64,000 nt of DNA, from positions 10,111 through 74,110 of the forward strand of contig JAHABX010000017.1 of NCBI GenBank assembly GCA_018376135.1, read 5' to 3'. The position numbers and the translations under genes are program-made. The notes under the pieces are model-generated. The model saw only the letters and a list, made by a program, of their open reading frames with translations, was not told the DNA's origin and did not search any database. The first letter of the stretch is position 1; every line of letters starts with the position of its first letter. Positions 23,356 to 31,806 of this stretch are shown in pieces. The stretch is from Clostridiales bacterium (GTDB lineage: Bacteria > Bacillota > Clostridia > Lachnospirales > Lachnospiraceae).

Positions 23356-25779
23356 ATGCAGATTTATACGGAGAAGGCAAAGCAGGCATTAAAGCTGGCA
23401 CAGAAGGCGTCTGCGAAGCTGAACCATCCCTATACAGGAACAGAGCATATTCTGATAGGGCTTTTGAAGGCCCCGGCAAGTGCAGCCGGGCAGGTGCTTG
23501 CGGGAGCAGGTGTGACGGAGGAGGGACTGATCGATATGATCCGTCAGCTGATCGCACCGGAAGGCGGGACTGCAGCGGCAGACAGCCGGGATTTTACTCC
23601 GCGGGCGAAGAAGATCCTGGAGGACGCCCAGATGGAAGCAAAGCGCTTTCACGAGGAGCTGATCGGGACAGAGCACATTCTGATCGCGGTTCTGAAGGAT
23701 GGAGAGTGTGTGGGCTCCCGTCTTCTGAATACCATGAACATCCGTCTGAGAGATCTTTATACGGAGCTGATCGCCTCCATGGGAGAGAAGGCGGCGGAAT
23801 ATAAGGATGAATCGAAGAGCCGCGGTACACAGACGCTGGAGCAGTACAGCAGGGATCTGACCGCCCTGGCTTTGGAGGGCAGGCTGGATCCTGTCATCGG
23901 CAGACAGGAAGAGATCCGGAGAGTCATTCAGGTGCTGAGCCGCAGGACCAAAAACAATCCCTGTCTGATCGGAGAGCCGGGGGTGGGCAAGACTGCCATT
24001 GTAGAGGGGCTGGCAGCCCTTATTGCGGAAGGCAGGGTGCCGGATACGATCCGGGGAAAGCGGCTGTGTATCCTGGATCTGACCGCTATGGTGGCAGGCT
24101 CCAAGTACCGGGGAGAATTTGAGGAACGTATCAAGAACGTGATCGAGGAGGTGCGGCAGGATGGAGAGGTCCTCCTGTTCATTGATGAGCTGCACACCAT
24201 TATCGGCGCGGGCGGAGCAGAGGGCGCCATGGATGCCTCCAATATCCTGAAGCCTGCCATGGCAAGAGGCGAGATCCAGATCATCGGAGCCACTACACTG
24301 GAGGAGTACCGCAAGCATATCGAAAAGGATGCGGCGCTGGAACGCAGGTTCCAGCCGATCATGGTAGAGGAAGCAGGGATCGAGCAGACCATTGAGATCC
24401 TGAAGGGACTTCGCCCCTATTATGAGGAGCATCACCAGGTGAAGATCACAGATGCCGCACTGGAGGCGGCTGTGAAGCTGTCTGCCCGTTATGTGAATGA
24501 CCGTTTCCTGCCGGATAAGGCCATCGACCTGATGGACGAGGCGGCAGCAGGGCTTCGGATCGGACAGTATGAAGAGGCGGGAGAGTCCGGGGTCATTCAT
24601 GAGCTGGCGAAGGCAAGAGAGGGACTGGAGACCGCGTTGATGGAGGGGGATCTGGCAGGAGCCGGTGACTACCGCAGACAGGCGGAAGAGCTGGAACGAA
24701 AGCTGTCCGGCAAAGATCACAGAAGAGGCAGAAAGCCTTCGAATATTGTATCAGAGGAACAGATCGCGTCAACGGTTTCCCGCTGGACGAAGATACCGGT
24801 CCAGCGTCTGGCGGAGGCAGAATCCCAGAGGCTCCGCCGTCTGGAGCAGACTCTTCACAGACGGGTAGTGGGACAGACGGAAGCGGTGACGGCAGTGGCA
24901 AAGGCAGTGAAGAGAGGCCGTGTGGGGCTGAAGGATCCCAGGAGACCCATTGGCTCCTTCCTGTTCCTGGGTCCTACGGGAGTAGGCAAGACCGAGCTGT
25001 CCAAGGCGCTGGCTGAGGTGCTGTTCGGACGGGAGGATGCCATGATCCGGGTGGATATGTCCGAATATATGGAAAAGCACAGCGTGGCGAAGATGATCGG
25101 TTCTCCGCCCGGATATGTGGGACATGATGACGGAGGACAGCTGAGTGAGAAGGTCCGGCGCAACCCCTATGCGGTCATTTTGTTTGATGAGATCGAAAAG
25201 GCGCATCCGGATGTCTTCAATATCCTGCTGCAGGTGCTGGATGACGGACATATTACGGATTCTCAGGGCAGAAAGGTGGACTTCAAGAACACAGTTATCA
25301 TCATGACCTCCAATGCAGGAGCCAGCTCCATCGTGACCCCGAAGAAGCTGGGCTTTGCCTCCGCAGAGAATGCGAAGCAGGATTATGAGTTCATGAAGAA
25401 CGGAGTCATGAATGAGGTGAAGCAGATCTTTAAGCCGGAGTTCCTGAACCGTATTGACGAGACCATTGTTTTCCATATGCTGCAGAAGGAGGAGATCGCC
25501 CAGATTGCGGGCATGCTGCTTGGGGAGCTTGAAAAGAGATGTGCGGAACAGCTGTCTATAGAGGTATCCTTCAAGGAGTCTGTGAAAAAATGGCTGGCAG
25601 AGACCGGATATGATGCCAAATACGGCGCCCGTCCTCTGAAGCGTGCGATCCAGAGCAGACTGGAGGATCTGCTGGCAGATGAGATCCTGGACGGTAGGAT
25701 CCGGGAGGGAAGCCGGGTAGATGTGAAGGTGGTCAAAGGAGAGGTGAAGATCATCGTCAGACCGGAGGAGACTGTATGA
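23356..25779 (+). CDS. clpC: ATP-dependent Clp protease ATP-binding subunit ClpC
   Basis: 807 residues. The N-terminal Clp repeat domain (residues about 1-145, with two HPYTGTEHILIGLL/EELIGTEHILIAVL repeats) is followed by AAA module 1 (Walker A GEPGVGKT, Walker B LLFIDELHTI), a UVR-like middle domain (LAKAREGLETALMEGDLAGA), and AAA module 2 (GPTGVGKTELSKA, VILFDEIEKAHPDV). It unfolds proteins for ClpP. A VIMTSNAGAS sensor and a KLGFAS loop near residue 655 are in the place of the ClpP-contacting loop. Start chosen for GGAGGAG upstream. It overlaps radA by 4 nt. Confidence 0.95.
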   Translation: MQIYTEKAKQALKLAQKASAKLNHPYTGTEHILIGLLKAPASAAGQVLAGAGVTEEGLIDMIRQLIAPEGGTAAADSRDFTPRAKKILEDAQMEAKRFHEELIGTEHILIAVLKDGECVGSRLLNTMNIRLRDLYTELIASMGEKAAEYKDESKSRGTQTLEQYSRDLTALALEGRLDPVIGRQEEIRRVIQVLSRRTKNNPCLIGEPGVGKTAIVEGLAALIAEGRVPDTIRGKRLCILDLTAMVAGSKYRGEFEERIKNVIEEVRQDGEVLLFIDELHTIIGAGGAEGAMDASNILKPAMARGEIQIIGATTLEEYRKHIEKDAALERRFQPIMVEEAGIEQTIEILKGLRPYYEEHHQVKITDAALEAAVKLSARYVNDRFLPDKAIDLMDEAAAGLRIGQYEEAGESGVIHELAKAREGLETALMEGDLAGAGDYRRQAEELERKLSGKDHRRGRKPSNIVSEEQIASTVSRWTKIPVQRLAEAESQRLRRLEQTLHRRVVGQTEAVTAVAKAVKRGRVGLKDPRRPIGSFLFLGPTGVGKTELSKALAEVLFGREDAMIRVDMSEYMEKHSVAKMIGSPPGYVGHDDGGQLSEKVRRNPYAVILFDEIEKAHPDVFNILLQVLDDGHITDSQGRKVDFKNTVIIMTSNAGASSIVTPKKLGFASAENAKQDYEFMKNGVMNEVKQIFKPEFLNRIDETIVFHMLQKEEIAQIAGMLLGELEKRCAEQLSIEVSFKESVKKWLAETGYDAKYGARPLKRAIQSRLEDLLADEILDGRIREGSRVDVKVVKGEVKIIVRPEETV

Positions 25780-27143
25780 AGAAGAACGCAGCCATTTTCT
25801 TCTGTCAGAGCTGCGGCTATGAATCTGCAAAATGGTCCGGGCAGTGCCCGGCATGCGGACAGTGGAATACCTTTGCAGAGGAACCGGCAGGAGCAAGGCA
25901 GAAGGGTGTGAAAACAGGAAAAAGGGGAAGCGCAGAGAGAAAGACTCCGGTATCGCTGGAACATATTGAATCGAAGGATCAGGAGCGTATCTCCACAGGC
26001 ATGGCAGAGCTGGATCAGGTACTGGGCGGAGGCGTCGTCCCCGGCTCTCTGGTGCTGGTGGGAGGCGATCCGGGTATCGGCAAGTCCACGCTGCTTCTGC
26101 AGGCGTGCCGTAATCTGGCAGAGCGGCTGGAGCGTCTGCTCTACATATCAGGGGAGGAATCTCTGCAGCAGATCAAGATGCGTGCCGGAAGGATCGGAAG
26201 CTTCCGGGAATCACTGGAGCTTCTGTGCGAGACGAATCTTGCAGATGTGGAAGAGGTGGTGCTGCAAAGAAAGCCCCAGGTAGTTGTTATCGACTCCATC
26301 CAGACCATGTATCAGGAGGATATCTCCTCCGCACCCGGAAGCGTTTCCCAGGTGCGGGAAGCGACAGGGGTGCTCATGCGCCTGGCAAAGGAGCAGAATA
26401 TTGCCATTTTTATTGTGGGACATGTAACCAAGGAAGGGACGGTGGCAGGTCCCAGAGTGCTGGAACACATGGTGGACACGGTGCTTTATTTTGAAGGGGA
26501 GCGTCATGCCTCCTACCGGATCCTGCGGGGAGTGAAGAACCGTTTCGGTTCCACCAATGAGATCGGTGTGTTTGAGATGGTGGAGACAGGGCTTCGGGAG
26601 GTTCCCAATCCGTCGGAGTATATGCTGAGCGGGAAGCCGGAGGGAGCCTCAGGCTCTGTGGTGGCGTGCGCCATGGAAGGGACGAGGCCCATGCTTCTGG
26701 AGGTACAGGCGCTGGTCTGCAAGACGAATTTTGGTCTGCCCAGAAGAACTGCGGCGGGTATGGATTTTAACAGGGTCAATCTTCTCATGGCAGTGCTGGA
26801 GAAGCGGCTGAATCTTCCACTGTCCGGTTATGACGCCTATGTGAATATCGCCGGCGGCATGCGGCTGAATGAGCCTGCCATGGATCTGGCGCTGGTACTG
26901 GCAGTTATCTCCAGTTATAAGGATATTCCTGTGTCTGAGCAGACCATCGTATTCGGTGAAGTAGGACTGAGCGGCGAGGTGCGTGCGGTCAGCATGGTGC
27001 AGCAGCGGGTTCAGGAGGCAAAGAAGCTGGGCTTCTCCCGGGTGATCCTTCCCCAGAGCAGTCTGGAACAGGTAAAAGGAATGGCAGGAATCGAGCTGGC
27101 AGGCGTAGCGACTGTGCGGGATGCACTGCAGATGGTTATATAA
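25776..27143 (+). CDS. radA: DNA repair protein RadA/Sms
   Basis: 455 residues. Branch-migration ATPase of recombinational repair. An N-terminal C4 zinc finger (CQSCGYESAKWSGQCPACG), Walker A GGDPGIGKST near residue 95, the RadA-specific KNRFGSTNEIGVF motif, and a C-terminal Lon-like domain (FNRVNLLMAVLEKRLNLPL ... NIAGGMRLNEPAMDLALV). Normal length. The ATG overlaps the clpC stop (ATGA-type coupling), keeping the clpC-radA linkage common in Firmicutes. Confidence 0.95.
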   Translation: MKKNAAIFFCQSCGYESAKWSGQCPACGQWNTFAEEPAGARQKGVKTGKRGSAERKTPVSLEHIESKDQERISTGMAELDQVLGGGVVPGSLVLVGGDPGIGKSTLLLQACRNLAERLERLLYISGEESLQQIKMRAGRIGSFRESLELLCETNLADVEEVVLQRKPQVVVIDSIQTMYQEDISSAPGSVSQVREATGVLMRLAKEQNIAIFIVGHVTKEGTVAGPRVLEHMVDTVLYFEGERHASYRILRGVKNRFGSTNEIGVFEMVETGLREVPNPSEYMLSGKPEGASGSVVACAMEGTRPMLLEVQALVCKTNFGLPRRTAAGMDFNRVNLLMAVLEKRLNLPLSGYDAYVNIAGGMRLNEPAMDLALVLAVISSYKDIPVSEQTIVFGEVGLSGEVRAVSMVQQRVQEAKKLGFSRVILPQSSLEQVKGMAGIELAGVATVRDALQMVI

Positions 27144-27182
27144 GTATAAGTATAATGGAACGGTGGAATGGTGAAAAAAGTC

Positions 27183-27211
27183 TTGACACTGGTCGAAATA
27201 TGTGATATATT
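27183..27211 (+). promoter_or_regulatory. tRNA-Trp promoter
   Basis: TTGACA (27183-27188), 17-nt spacer, TATATT (27206-27211), a near-consensus promoter 20 bp before the tRNA gene. Confidence 0.82.
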
Positions 27212-27230
27212 ATCGGGGTGTCAAAGATAC

Positions 27231-27303
27231 AGGGATATAGTTCAGTCGGTAGAACGTTGGTCTCCAAAACCAAATGTCGAGGGTTCGAGTCCTTCTGTCC
27301 CTG
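27231..27303 (+). tRNA. tRNA-Trp (CCA anticodon)
   Basis: A 73-nt cloverleaf. The acceptor strand AGGGATA pairs with TGTCCCT, the anticodon stem is TTGGT/ACCAA around loop CTCCAAA with anticodon CCA, and the T-loop GGTTCGAGTCC is canonical. The discriminator is G (27303) and the 3' CCA is not encoded. It is a single-gene unit with its own promoter and terminator. Confidence 0.95.
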
Positions 27304-27307
27304 CTGA

Positions 27308-27336
27308 AGCTCCGGAATATGTTTCCGGAGCTTTTT
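27308..27336 (+). terminator. tRNA-Trp terminator
   Basis: AGCTCCGGAA (27308-27317), 5-nt loop, TTCCGGAGCT (27323-27332), TTTT. Perfect 10-bp stem. Confidence 0.93.
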
Positions 27337-27365
27337 CTTAATTCACAGGAAATTACGTCCTATGA

Positions 27366-27467
27366 ATTAAAAAACGCTCCGCTATGGATCGCACTGTGGC
27401 GGACAGGAATTATGTCGCTTTGCGACTCGCCGCAGGCGGAGAATCCCGCAAACGGGATTCCTTTTTA
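27366..27467 (+). repeat. Structured region of consecutive short hairpins before the MATE gene
   Basis: A chain of inverted repeats: TCCGC/GCGGA (27378-27382 with 27399-27403), GTCGC-TTT-GCGAC (27414-27426), then GAATCCCG-CAAA-CGGGATTC (27441-27460) with CTTTTT. The last hairpin is a credible terminator. The whole may be a mobile palindromic repeat or a leader attenuator for the transporter; no known riboswitch core is visible. It fills most of the gene-free stretch between the tRNA and the MATE gene. Confidence 0.5.
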
Positions 27468-27503
27468 TGTGGTTGGTGTCTGCGTGTGAAAGGGAGTATA
27501 AGT

Positions 27504-28847
27504 ATGAGTGAGAAAAAGCATATGTTCAGTAACCGGGAACTGGTTCGTCTGATTCTTCCGCTGATGGTGGAACAGACATTGGTAACCCTGGTGGGGATGG
27601 CGGATTCTGTTATTGTATCCAGCGTTGGAGAGGCGGCGGTCTCTGCGGTCTCGCTGATCGATTCGGTCAATATTCTCCTGTTTAATATATTTACAGCGCT
27701 CGCCACCGGAGGTGCGATCATTGCGGGGCAGTTTCTGGGGCAGAAGAGTGAGGAGGAAGCAAGGCATACGGGAGAGCAGGTTCTGCAGTTCATCGTGGCT
27801 GTGGCTTTGGGTATCGTGATCGTCATGTATTTGTCAAAAGGGTTTTTACTGACGCATTTGTTTGGTACAATTGAGGCGGATGTGATGCGGTATGCGGATA
27901 CTTATCTGAGCATCGTTCTTCTGGGACTTCCGTTTCTGGCATTTTATACAGCAGGAGCGGCTTTGTTCCGTGTGGTGGGGGATTCAGGTACTTCCATGAA
28001 AATATCCCTGATGATGAATCTGGTAAATGTGAGCGGAAATCTGTTTTTGATCTACGGCATGCACCGGGGTGTGGAAGGCGTTGCGATTCCTACGGCGCTA
28101 TCCTATGCGTTTGCAGCATCTCTGGTATTCTGGAAGCTTCACAGCCCGAAGATGCCCATCGGTCTTCGCAGGGGATGGAAGCCGGGCTTTAACAAGAGAC
28201 TGATCCGTCGGATCTGTTACGTGGGAGTGCCCAACGGAATAGAGAATAGTATGTTTCAGCTGGGCAAGCTGATACTGGTCAGTGTGGTGGCAACCTTTGG
28301 AACCTCCTCGATCGCGGCAAATGCAGTCAGCAATGCCATTTCGAATTTTGGCATTATCGGAGGAATGTCCATTAATCTGGCAGTGGTGACAGTGGTCAGC
28401 CGGTGTGTGGGCGCCGGGGATTTTGAGCAGGCACGCTATTATACAAGAAAGCTGTTTCGCTGTGTCATTGCGGCGCAGACGGTCATTAACGGAGTAATCG
28501 CACTGCTGCTTCCTGTATTTATTCAGCTCTACCATCTGTCGGCGGAGACAGGAGAGCTGGTGACGAAGATCGTATTGATGCACTGTTTCTTTGCCTGCTG
28601 GCTGTGGGCATTTTCCTTTACACTGCCCAATACGCTGCGTGCATCCAGCGATGCAAAGTACACGATGCTCGTGGGGGTATCCAGTATGTGGCTGTGCAGA
28701 CTGTGCCTTGGATATGTGTTCGCTGTGATCCTGGATTTTGGAGTGATCGGAATCTGGATGGCAATGATGTGTGACTGGGCAGTGAGAAGTATTTTCTTTG
28801 TAGTCCGCTATTTGGGCGGAAAATGGGAAAGGATGGCAATTGGATGA
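27504..28847 (+). CDS. MATE family efflux transporter
   Basis: 447 residues with 12 hydrophobic segments in two related halves, the normal MATE plan. Family traits: LVRLILPLMVEQTLVTLVGMADS at the start (split L-P-L-M-V-E-Q and G-M-A-D-S), the LDSVNILLFNIFTALATGGA region, and a second-half PNGIENSMFQLGKL. It exchanges Na+ or H+ for organic cations; which compounds cannot be told. AAGGGAG lies before the ATG at 27504; a longer in-frame extension upstream lies in the hairpin region and is rejected. It overlaps the next gene's start. Confidence 0.9.
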   Translation: MSEKKHMFSNRELVRLILPLMVEQTLVTLVGMADSVIVSSVGEAAVSAVSLIDSVNILLFNIFTALATGGAIIAGQFLGQKSEEEARHTGEQVLQFIVAVALGIVIVMYLSKGFLLTHLFGTIEADVMRYADTYLSIVLLGLPFLAFYTAGAALFRVVGDSGTSMKISLMMNLVNVSGNLFLIYGMHRGVEGVAIPTALSYAFAASLVFWKLHSPKMPIGLRRGWKPGFNKRLIRRICYVGVPNGIENSMFQLGKLILVSVVATFGTSSIAANAVSNAISNFGIIGGMSINLAVVTVVSRCVGAGDFEQARYYTRKLFRCVIAAQTVINGVIALLLPVFIQLYHLSAETGELVTKIVLMHCFFACWLWAFSFTLPNTLRASSDAKYTMLVGVSSMWLCRLCLGYVFAVILDFGVIGIWMAMMCDWAVRSIFFVVRYLGGKWERMAIG

Positions 28848-29779
28848 TAAAAAATAAATGGTTGATGTGCCTGCTGGCAGGAGCGCTTGCATTGCTGGCA
28901 CCCGGCTGCGGACAGGCAGTGGAGGAAGTGGTGGAAGAGACACAGGAGGCAAGGGAGCAGAGGATCCTCACTCAGGCAGCCAATCGTCTGGAGGCAGTGC
29001 AGGAGCTTGAAAGGATCGTGATCGGTATCTCAGCGGATTATGCTCCATTTGCTTTTGAGACGGATCCGTCGGAAGAGGGAGCGCTTCCCTATGCAGGGGC
29101 GGATATTGAGCTTGGAAAATACATTGCACAGGAGCTGGGTGTGGAGCCGGAATTCCGGGAGATGGAATTTGAGGAGTGCCTGGAAGCGGCCGGGAACGGC
29201 GAGGTGGATATGGTACTGCTTGGCATGCTGCCAAAGCAGGAACGCAAAAAACAGGTAGACTTTACAGATGTGTATTATAAGCCGGGAAAGCAGATGCTGG
29301 TGGTGAAGAAGAACCAGAAGGAGAAGCTTGCCTCCCTGAATGCATTTGCAGGTAAGACTGTTGCGGCACAGTATGGAACCCTGCAGGCGCAGCTTGTAAT
29401 CGAGCAGCTTCCGGAATCCTATATGGAGCTGGCGGACAGCGTATCCGGAACCGTGCTTATGCTGAGGCTCGGACAGGCAGATGCGGCGGTGCTGGATGAA
29501 GAACTGGCAGAGGAAGCAGTAAAGGAGTATACGGAGCTGGCTGTTTCCGGAGCAGAGCTTGCATATACCCCGGAAGGAATTGTTGGAGGAGTGGTAAAAG
29601 GAGAGGAAGAGCTTCTGGCTGAGGTGAACAAGATCATAGAAAAAGTCACAGAGGAGAAGCTGTATCTGAACTGGCTGGATGAAGCCTATGGACTTGCGGA
29701 GAGTCTGCAGGAGGCTACTCCTGCAGTATCCCTACAGGGACCTGATTCAGCCAGTCAGGCTGCCGGTAATGGACAATGA
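28844..29779 (+). CDS. Substrate-binding lipoprotein of amino-acid ABC transporter type
   Basis: 311 residues. A lipobox L-L-A-P-G-C gives a lipid-anchored extracellular protein. The SBP_bac_3 pattern follows: IVIGISADYAPFAFETD, GADIELGKYIAQELGVE, VDMVLLGMLPKQERKKQVDFTDVYY and a late GGVVKGEEELLAEVNKIIEKV. No permease or ATPase gene is adjacent, so it is an orphan binding protein. It begins at an ATGA overlap with the MATE gene, and its 3' end overlaps the convergent LysR gene by 65 nt. The C-terminal ATPAVSLQ region is low complexity. Confidence 0.87.
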   Translation: MIKNKWLMCLLAGALALLAPGCGQAVEEVVEETQEAREQRILTQAANRLEAVQELERIVIGISADYAPFAFETDPSEEGALPYAGADIELGKYIAQELGVEPEFREMEFEECLEAAGNGEVDMVLLGMLPKQERKKQVDFTDVYYKPGKQMLVVKKNQKEKLASLNAFAGKTVAAQYGTLQAQLVIEQLPESYMELADSVSGTVLMLRLGQADAAVLDEELAEEAVKEYTELAVSGAELAYTPEGIVGGVVKGEEELLAEVNKIIEKVTEEKLYLNWLDEAYGLAESLQEATPAVSLQGPDSASQAAGNGQ

Positions 29780-30635
29780 TATCCCGGATGGCATCCATGG
29801 ATGGAGTATGCACCTTGTCCTTGTGATAGACCAGGTTAAAGGAACGTTCAAATTCATCCGTACAGGTACGGAAGATCCGGATCTGTCCGCTCTGGATATC
29901 CTGTTCCAGCAGGCGGACAGAGATGACGGAGAGGCAGTGGTTGTTCAGCATGGCATTGCGGAACAGCTCCGGGGCAGTTGCCTCCCATGCCATGTAGATG
30001 CGCAGATTATGGCGCTGGATGAAGGCGTCAAAGAGCGCTCGGGTACCGCTTCCCTGTTCTCTCATGATGAAGGGCTGCTCATTCAGCTCATGGATGCGGA
30101 CAACTTCACGGCTGGCGAAGGGGTGCTCGTGGCTGCAGCCCAGAACCAGAAAATCCCGTACACAGGGGATGCTGATCAGATCCGGGTGACGAATCTCTCC
30201 TTCTACCAGGGCAATGTCCAGCTCAGAGCGGATCAGCTTTCCCTCGATGGTACGGGTATTGCCTACAAAGGTGAAGGTGCCGGCATGAGGCATCAGATCT
30301 CCAAAATCAGACATAATATTAGGCAGCAGGCAGGCGCCTACGGTGATCGTTCCTCCGATACGCAGGGATTCCCGGTGCCTGCTTTTTTTCATGCGGTTTT
30401 CCAGCTGGTCAAACTGCCCCACTGCCTGATACGCATAGCCCAGAAGCTCCTGTCCTGCCGGAGTAATATGAAGTCTTTTGGCAAGCCGGTCAAAAAGCAG
30501 TACCTCATAGTGGTCTTCCAGCTCCCGGATCGCCTGGCTGACCGTAGGCTGAGACAGGAAGAGCTTTGCTGCGGCTGCGCTCATGGACTGATTTTCTGCT
30601 ACAGAGATAAAGATTTTCAGATGCCGTATGGTCAT
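29715..30635 (-). CDS. LysR family transcriptional regulator
   Basis: 306 residues. N-terminal winged helix: MTIRHLKIFISVAENQSMSA, then AAAKLFLSQPTVSQAIRELE; the effector domain (residues 90-295) has the GGTITVGACLLPNIM start and a GSGTRALFDAF segment. Close in type to LysR proteins that control sulfur or selenium metabolism genes. It is divergent from the siroheme reductase gene at 30755, with an operator-like palindrome between them, so that gene is the probable target. Confidence 0.9.
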   Translation of the reverse strand: MTIRHLKIFISVAENQSMSAAAAKLFLSQPTVSQAIRELEDHYEVLLFDRLAKRLHITPAGQELLGYAYQAVGQFDQLENRMKKSRHRESLRIGGTITVGACLLPNIMSDFGDLMPHAGTFTFVGNTRTIEGKLIRSELDIALVEGEIRHPDLISIPCVRDFLVLGCSHEHPFASREVVRIHELNEQPFIMREQGSGTRALFDAFIQRHNLRIYMAWEATAPELFRNAMLNNHCLSVISVRLLEQDIQSGQIRIFRTCTDEFERSFNLVYHKDKVHTPSMDAIRDIIVHYRQPDWLNQVPVGILQE

Positions 30636-30649
30636 ATTGGCGTCCTCCT

Positions 30650-30715
30650 ATAGGTTTTTCCTATGAATATGATAGAAGAATATCACTTTTCGTTAATGGA
30701 AACAAGTGCTATAAT
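30650..30715 (+). promoter_or_regulatory. LysR operator and extended -10 promoter of the reductase gene
   Basis: ATAGG-TTTTT-CCTAT (30650-30664) is an inverted repeat next to the lysR start. Downstream is TGC-TATAAT (30710-30715), an extended -10 with no good -35, the kind of promoter that needs an activator. The inverted repeat lies about 60 bp before the start site, as expected for LysR activation. Confidence 0.6.
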
Positions 30716-30754
30716 AGAGAAAAATTCAGAGCAAAAGACGGAGGATGGATAAAA

Positions 30755-31681
30755 ATGGCGGCATTGACAGTAAAACCGGAAGAAGAAATGCGTTTAAAGG
30801 GAATGGGTTTTCTGAATAATAAAGGTACAGATAATTTCAGCGCCCGGGTGATCACGGTAAATGGTAAGATCACAACGGCACAGATGCGCTGCATTGCTGA
30901 GGCAGCAGACAGATTCGGCAATGGAGAAGTGTGTTTCACCACCCGTCTCACTGCTGAGGTGGTGGGAATTCCTTATGAAAAGGTGGAAGAGTTTCAGGCA
31001 TTTATTGCGAAAGAGGGACTGACCACCGGAGGAACCGGACGTAAGGTCCGTCCTGTGGTTTCCTGCAAGGGCACTACCTGTCAGTATGGACTTCTGGATT
31101 CATACGGATTGTCCCGGGAGATCCATGAGAGGTTCTATGTGGGATACCGTCCTGTGGTACTGCCTCATAAGTTTAAGATCGCAGTAGGCGGATGTCCGAA
31201 TAACTGTGTAAAACCCAGCCTGAATGATGTGGGTATTATCGGACAGCGGATCCCGTCCTTTGACAGTGAAGCGTGCAAGGGCTGCAAGAGCTGTGCCATC
31301 GAGAAGATCTGCCCGGTAGGGGCGGCAAAGGTGGTGGACGGCATCCTGAATATTGATAAGGAAAGATGTCTTAACTGCGGACGCTGTGTGGGCAGGTGTC
31401 CCTTCCACAGCATGGAGGAAGGAACCTACGGCTACAAGATCTATGTGGGCGGACGTTGGGGCAAGGCAGTTCAGCAGGGAAGACCTCTTGGCAAAGTGTT
31501 TACAGATAAGGAAGAGGCGCTGTCCGTGATCGAGAAGGCGATCCTTCTGTTCAAAGAGCAGGGGAAACCGGGCGAGAGACTGGCGCAGACCATCGACCGG
31601 ATCGGATTCGAGAATGTGGAAGCACAGCTTTTGTCTGATGAGCTTCTGAAGCGGAAGGAACAGATTCTGGCGGAGAAATAA
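30755..31681 (+). CDS. Single-subunit siroheme sulfite/nitrite reductase-like protein with ferredoxin domain
   Basis: 308 residues. N-terminal NIR/SIR ferredoxin-like half (FTTRLTAEVVGIPYE), then the siroheme and [4Fe-4S] ligands C-K-G-T-T-C (about residue 108) and GGCPNNCVKPS, and an inserted 2[4Fe-4S] ferredoxin: CKGCKSCAIEKICPVGAAK and CLNCGRCVGRCPF. About half the size of classical SiR; it resembles AsrC or group II Fsr-like proteins of anaerobes. Electron donor and substrate (sulfite or nitrite) are not resolved. Controlled probably by the divergent LysR. Confidence 0.86.
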   Translation: MAALTVKPEEEMRLKGMGFLNNKGTDNFSARVITVNGKITTAQMRCIAEAADRFGNGEVCFTTRLTAEVVGIPYEKVEEFQAFIAKEGLTTGGTGRKVRPVVSCKGTTCQYGLLDSYGLSREIHERFYVGYRPVVLPHKFKIAVGGCPNNCVKPSLNDVGIIGQRIPSFDSEACKGCKSCAIEKICPVGAAKVVDGILNIDKERCLNCGRCVGRCPFHSMEEGTYGYKIYVGGRWGKAVQQGRPLGKVFTDKEEALSVIEKAILLFKEQGKPGERLAQTIDRIGFENVEAQLLSDELLKRKEQILAEK

Positions 31682-31731
31682 AACCGTGGTAAAATGAGCA
31701 GAAGAGTGCTATACTGGTAATAGCGTCAGTG

Positions 31732-31761
31732 TACAGGGGGATACACATGTATCTCCCTGTA
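31732..31761. repeat. 30-bp near-perfect palindrome before DUF1653 gene
   Basis: TACAGGGGGATACA and TGTATCTCCCTGTA flank the dinucleotide CA; 13 of 14 pairs are Watson-Crick and the other is G-T. The two-base centre is too tight for an ordinary RNA hairpin, so a DNA site for a dimeric protein is likelier. A TGC-TATACT extended -10 lies just upstream (31711-31716 region). Confidence 0.65.
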
Positions 31762-31806
31762 TACTACGTTATTGACGTTTCAGAAAGAGACAGGGGAGTG
31801 AATGGT

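Noticed and set aside
27231..27303. tRNA-Trp as an integration site of a mobile element
   Set aside because: No integrase gene or duplicated tRNA end was seen in the neighbourhood.
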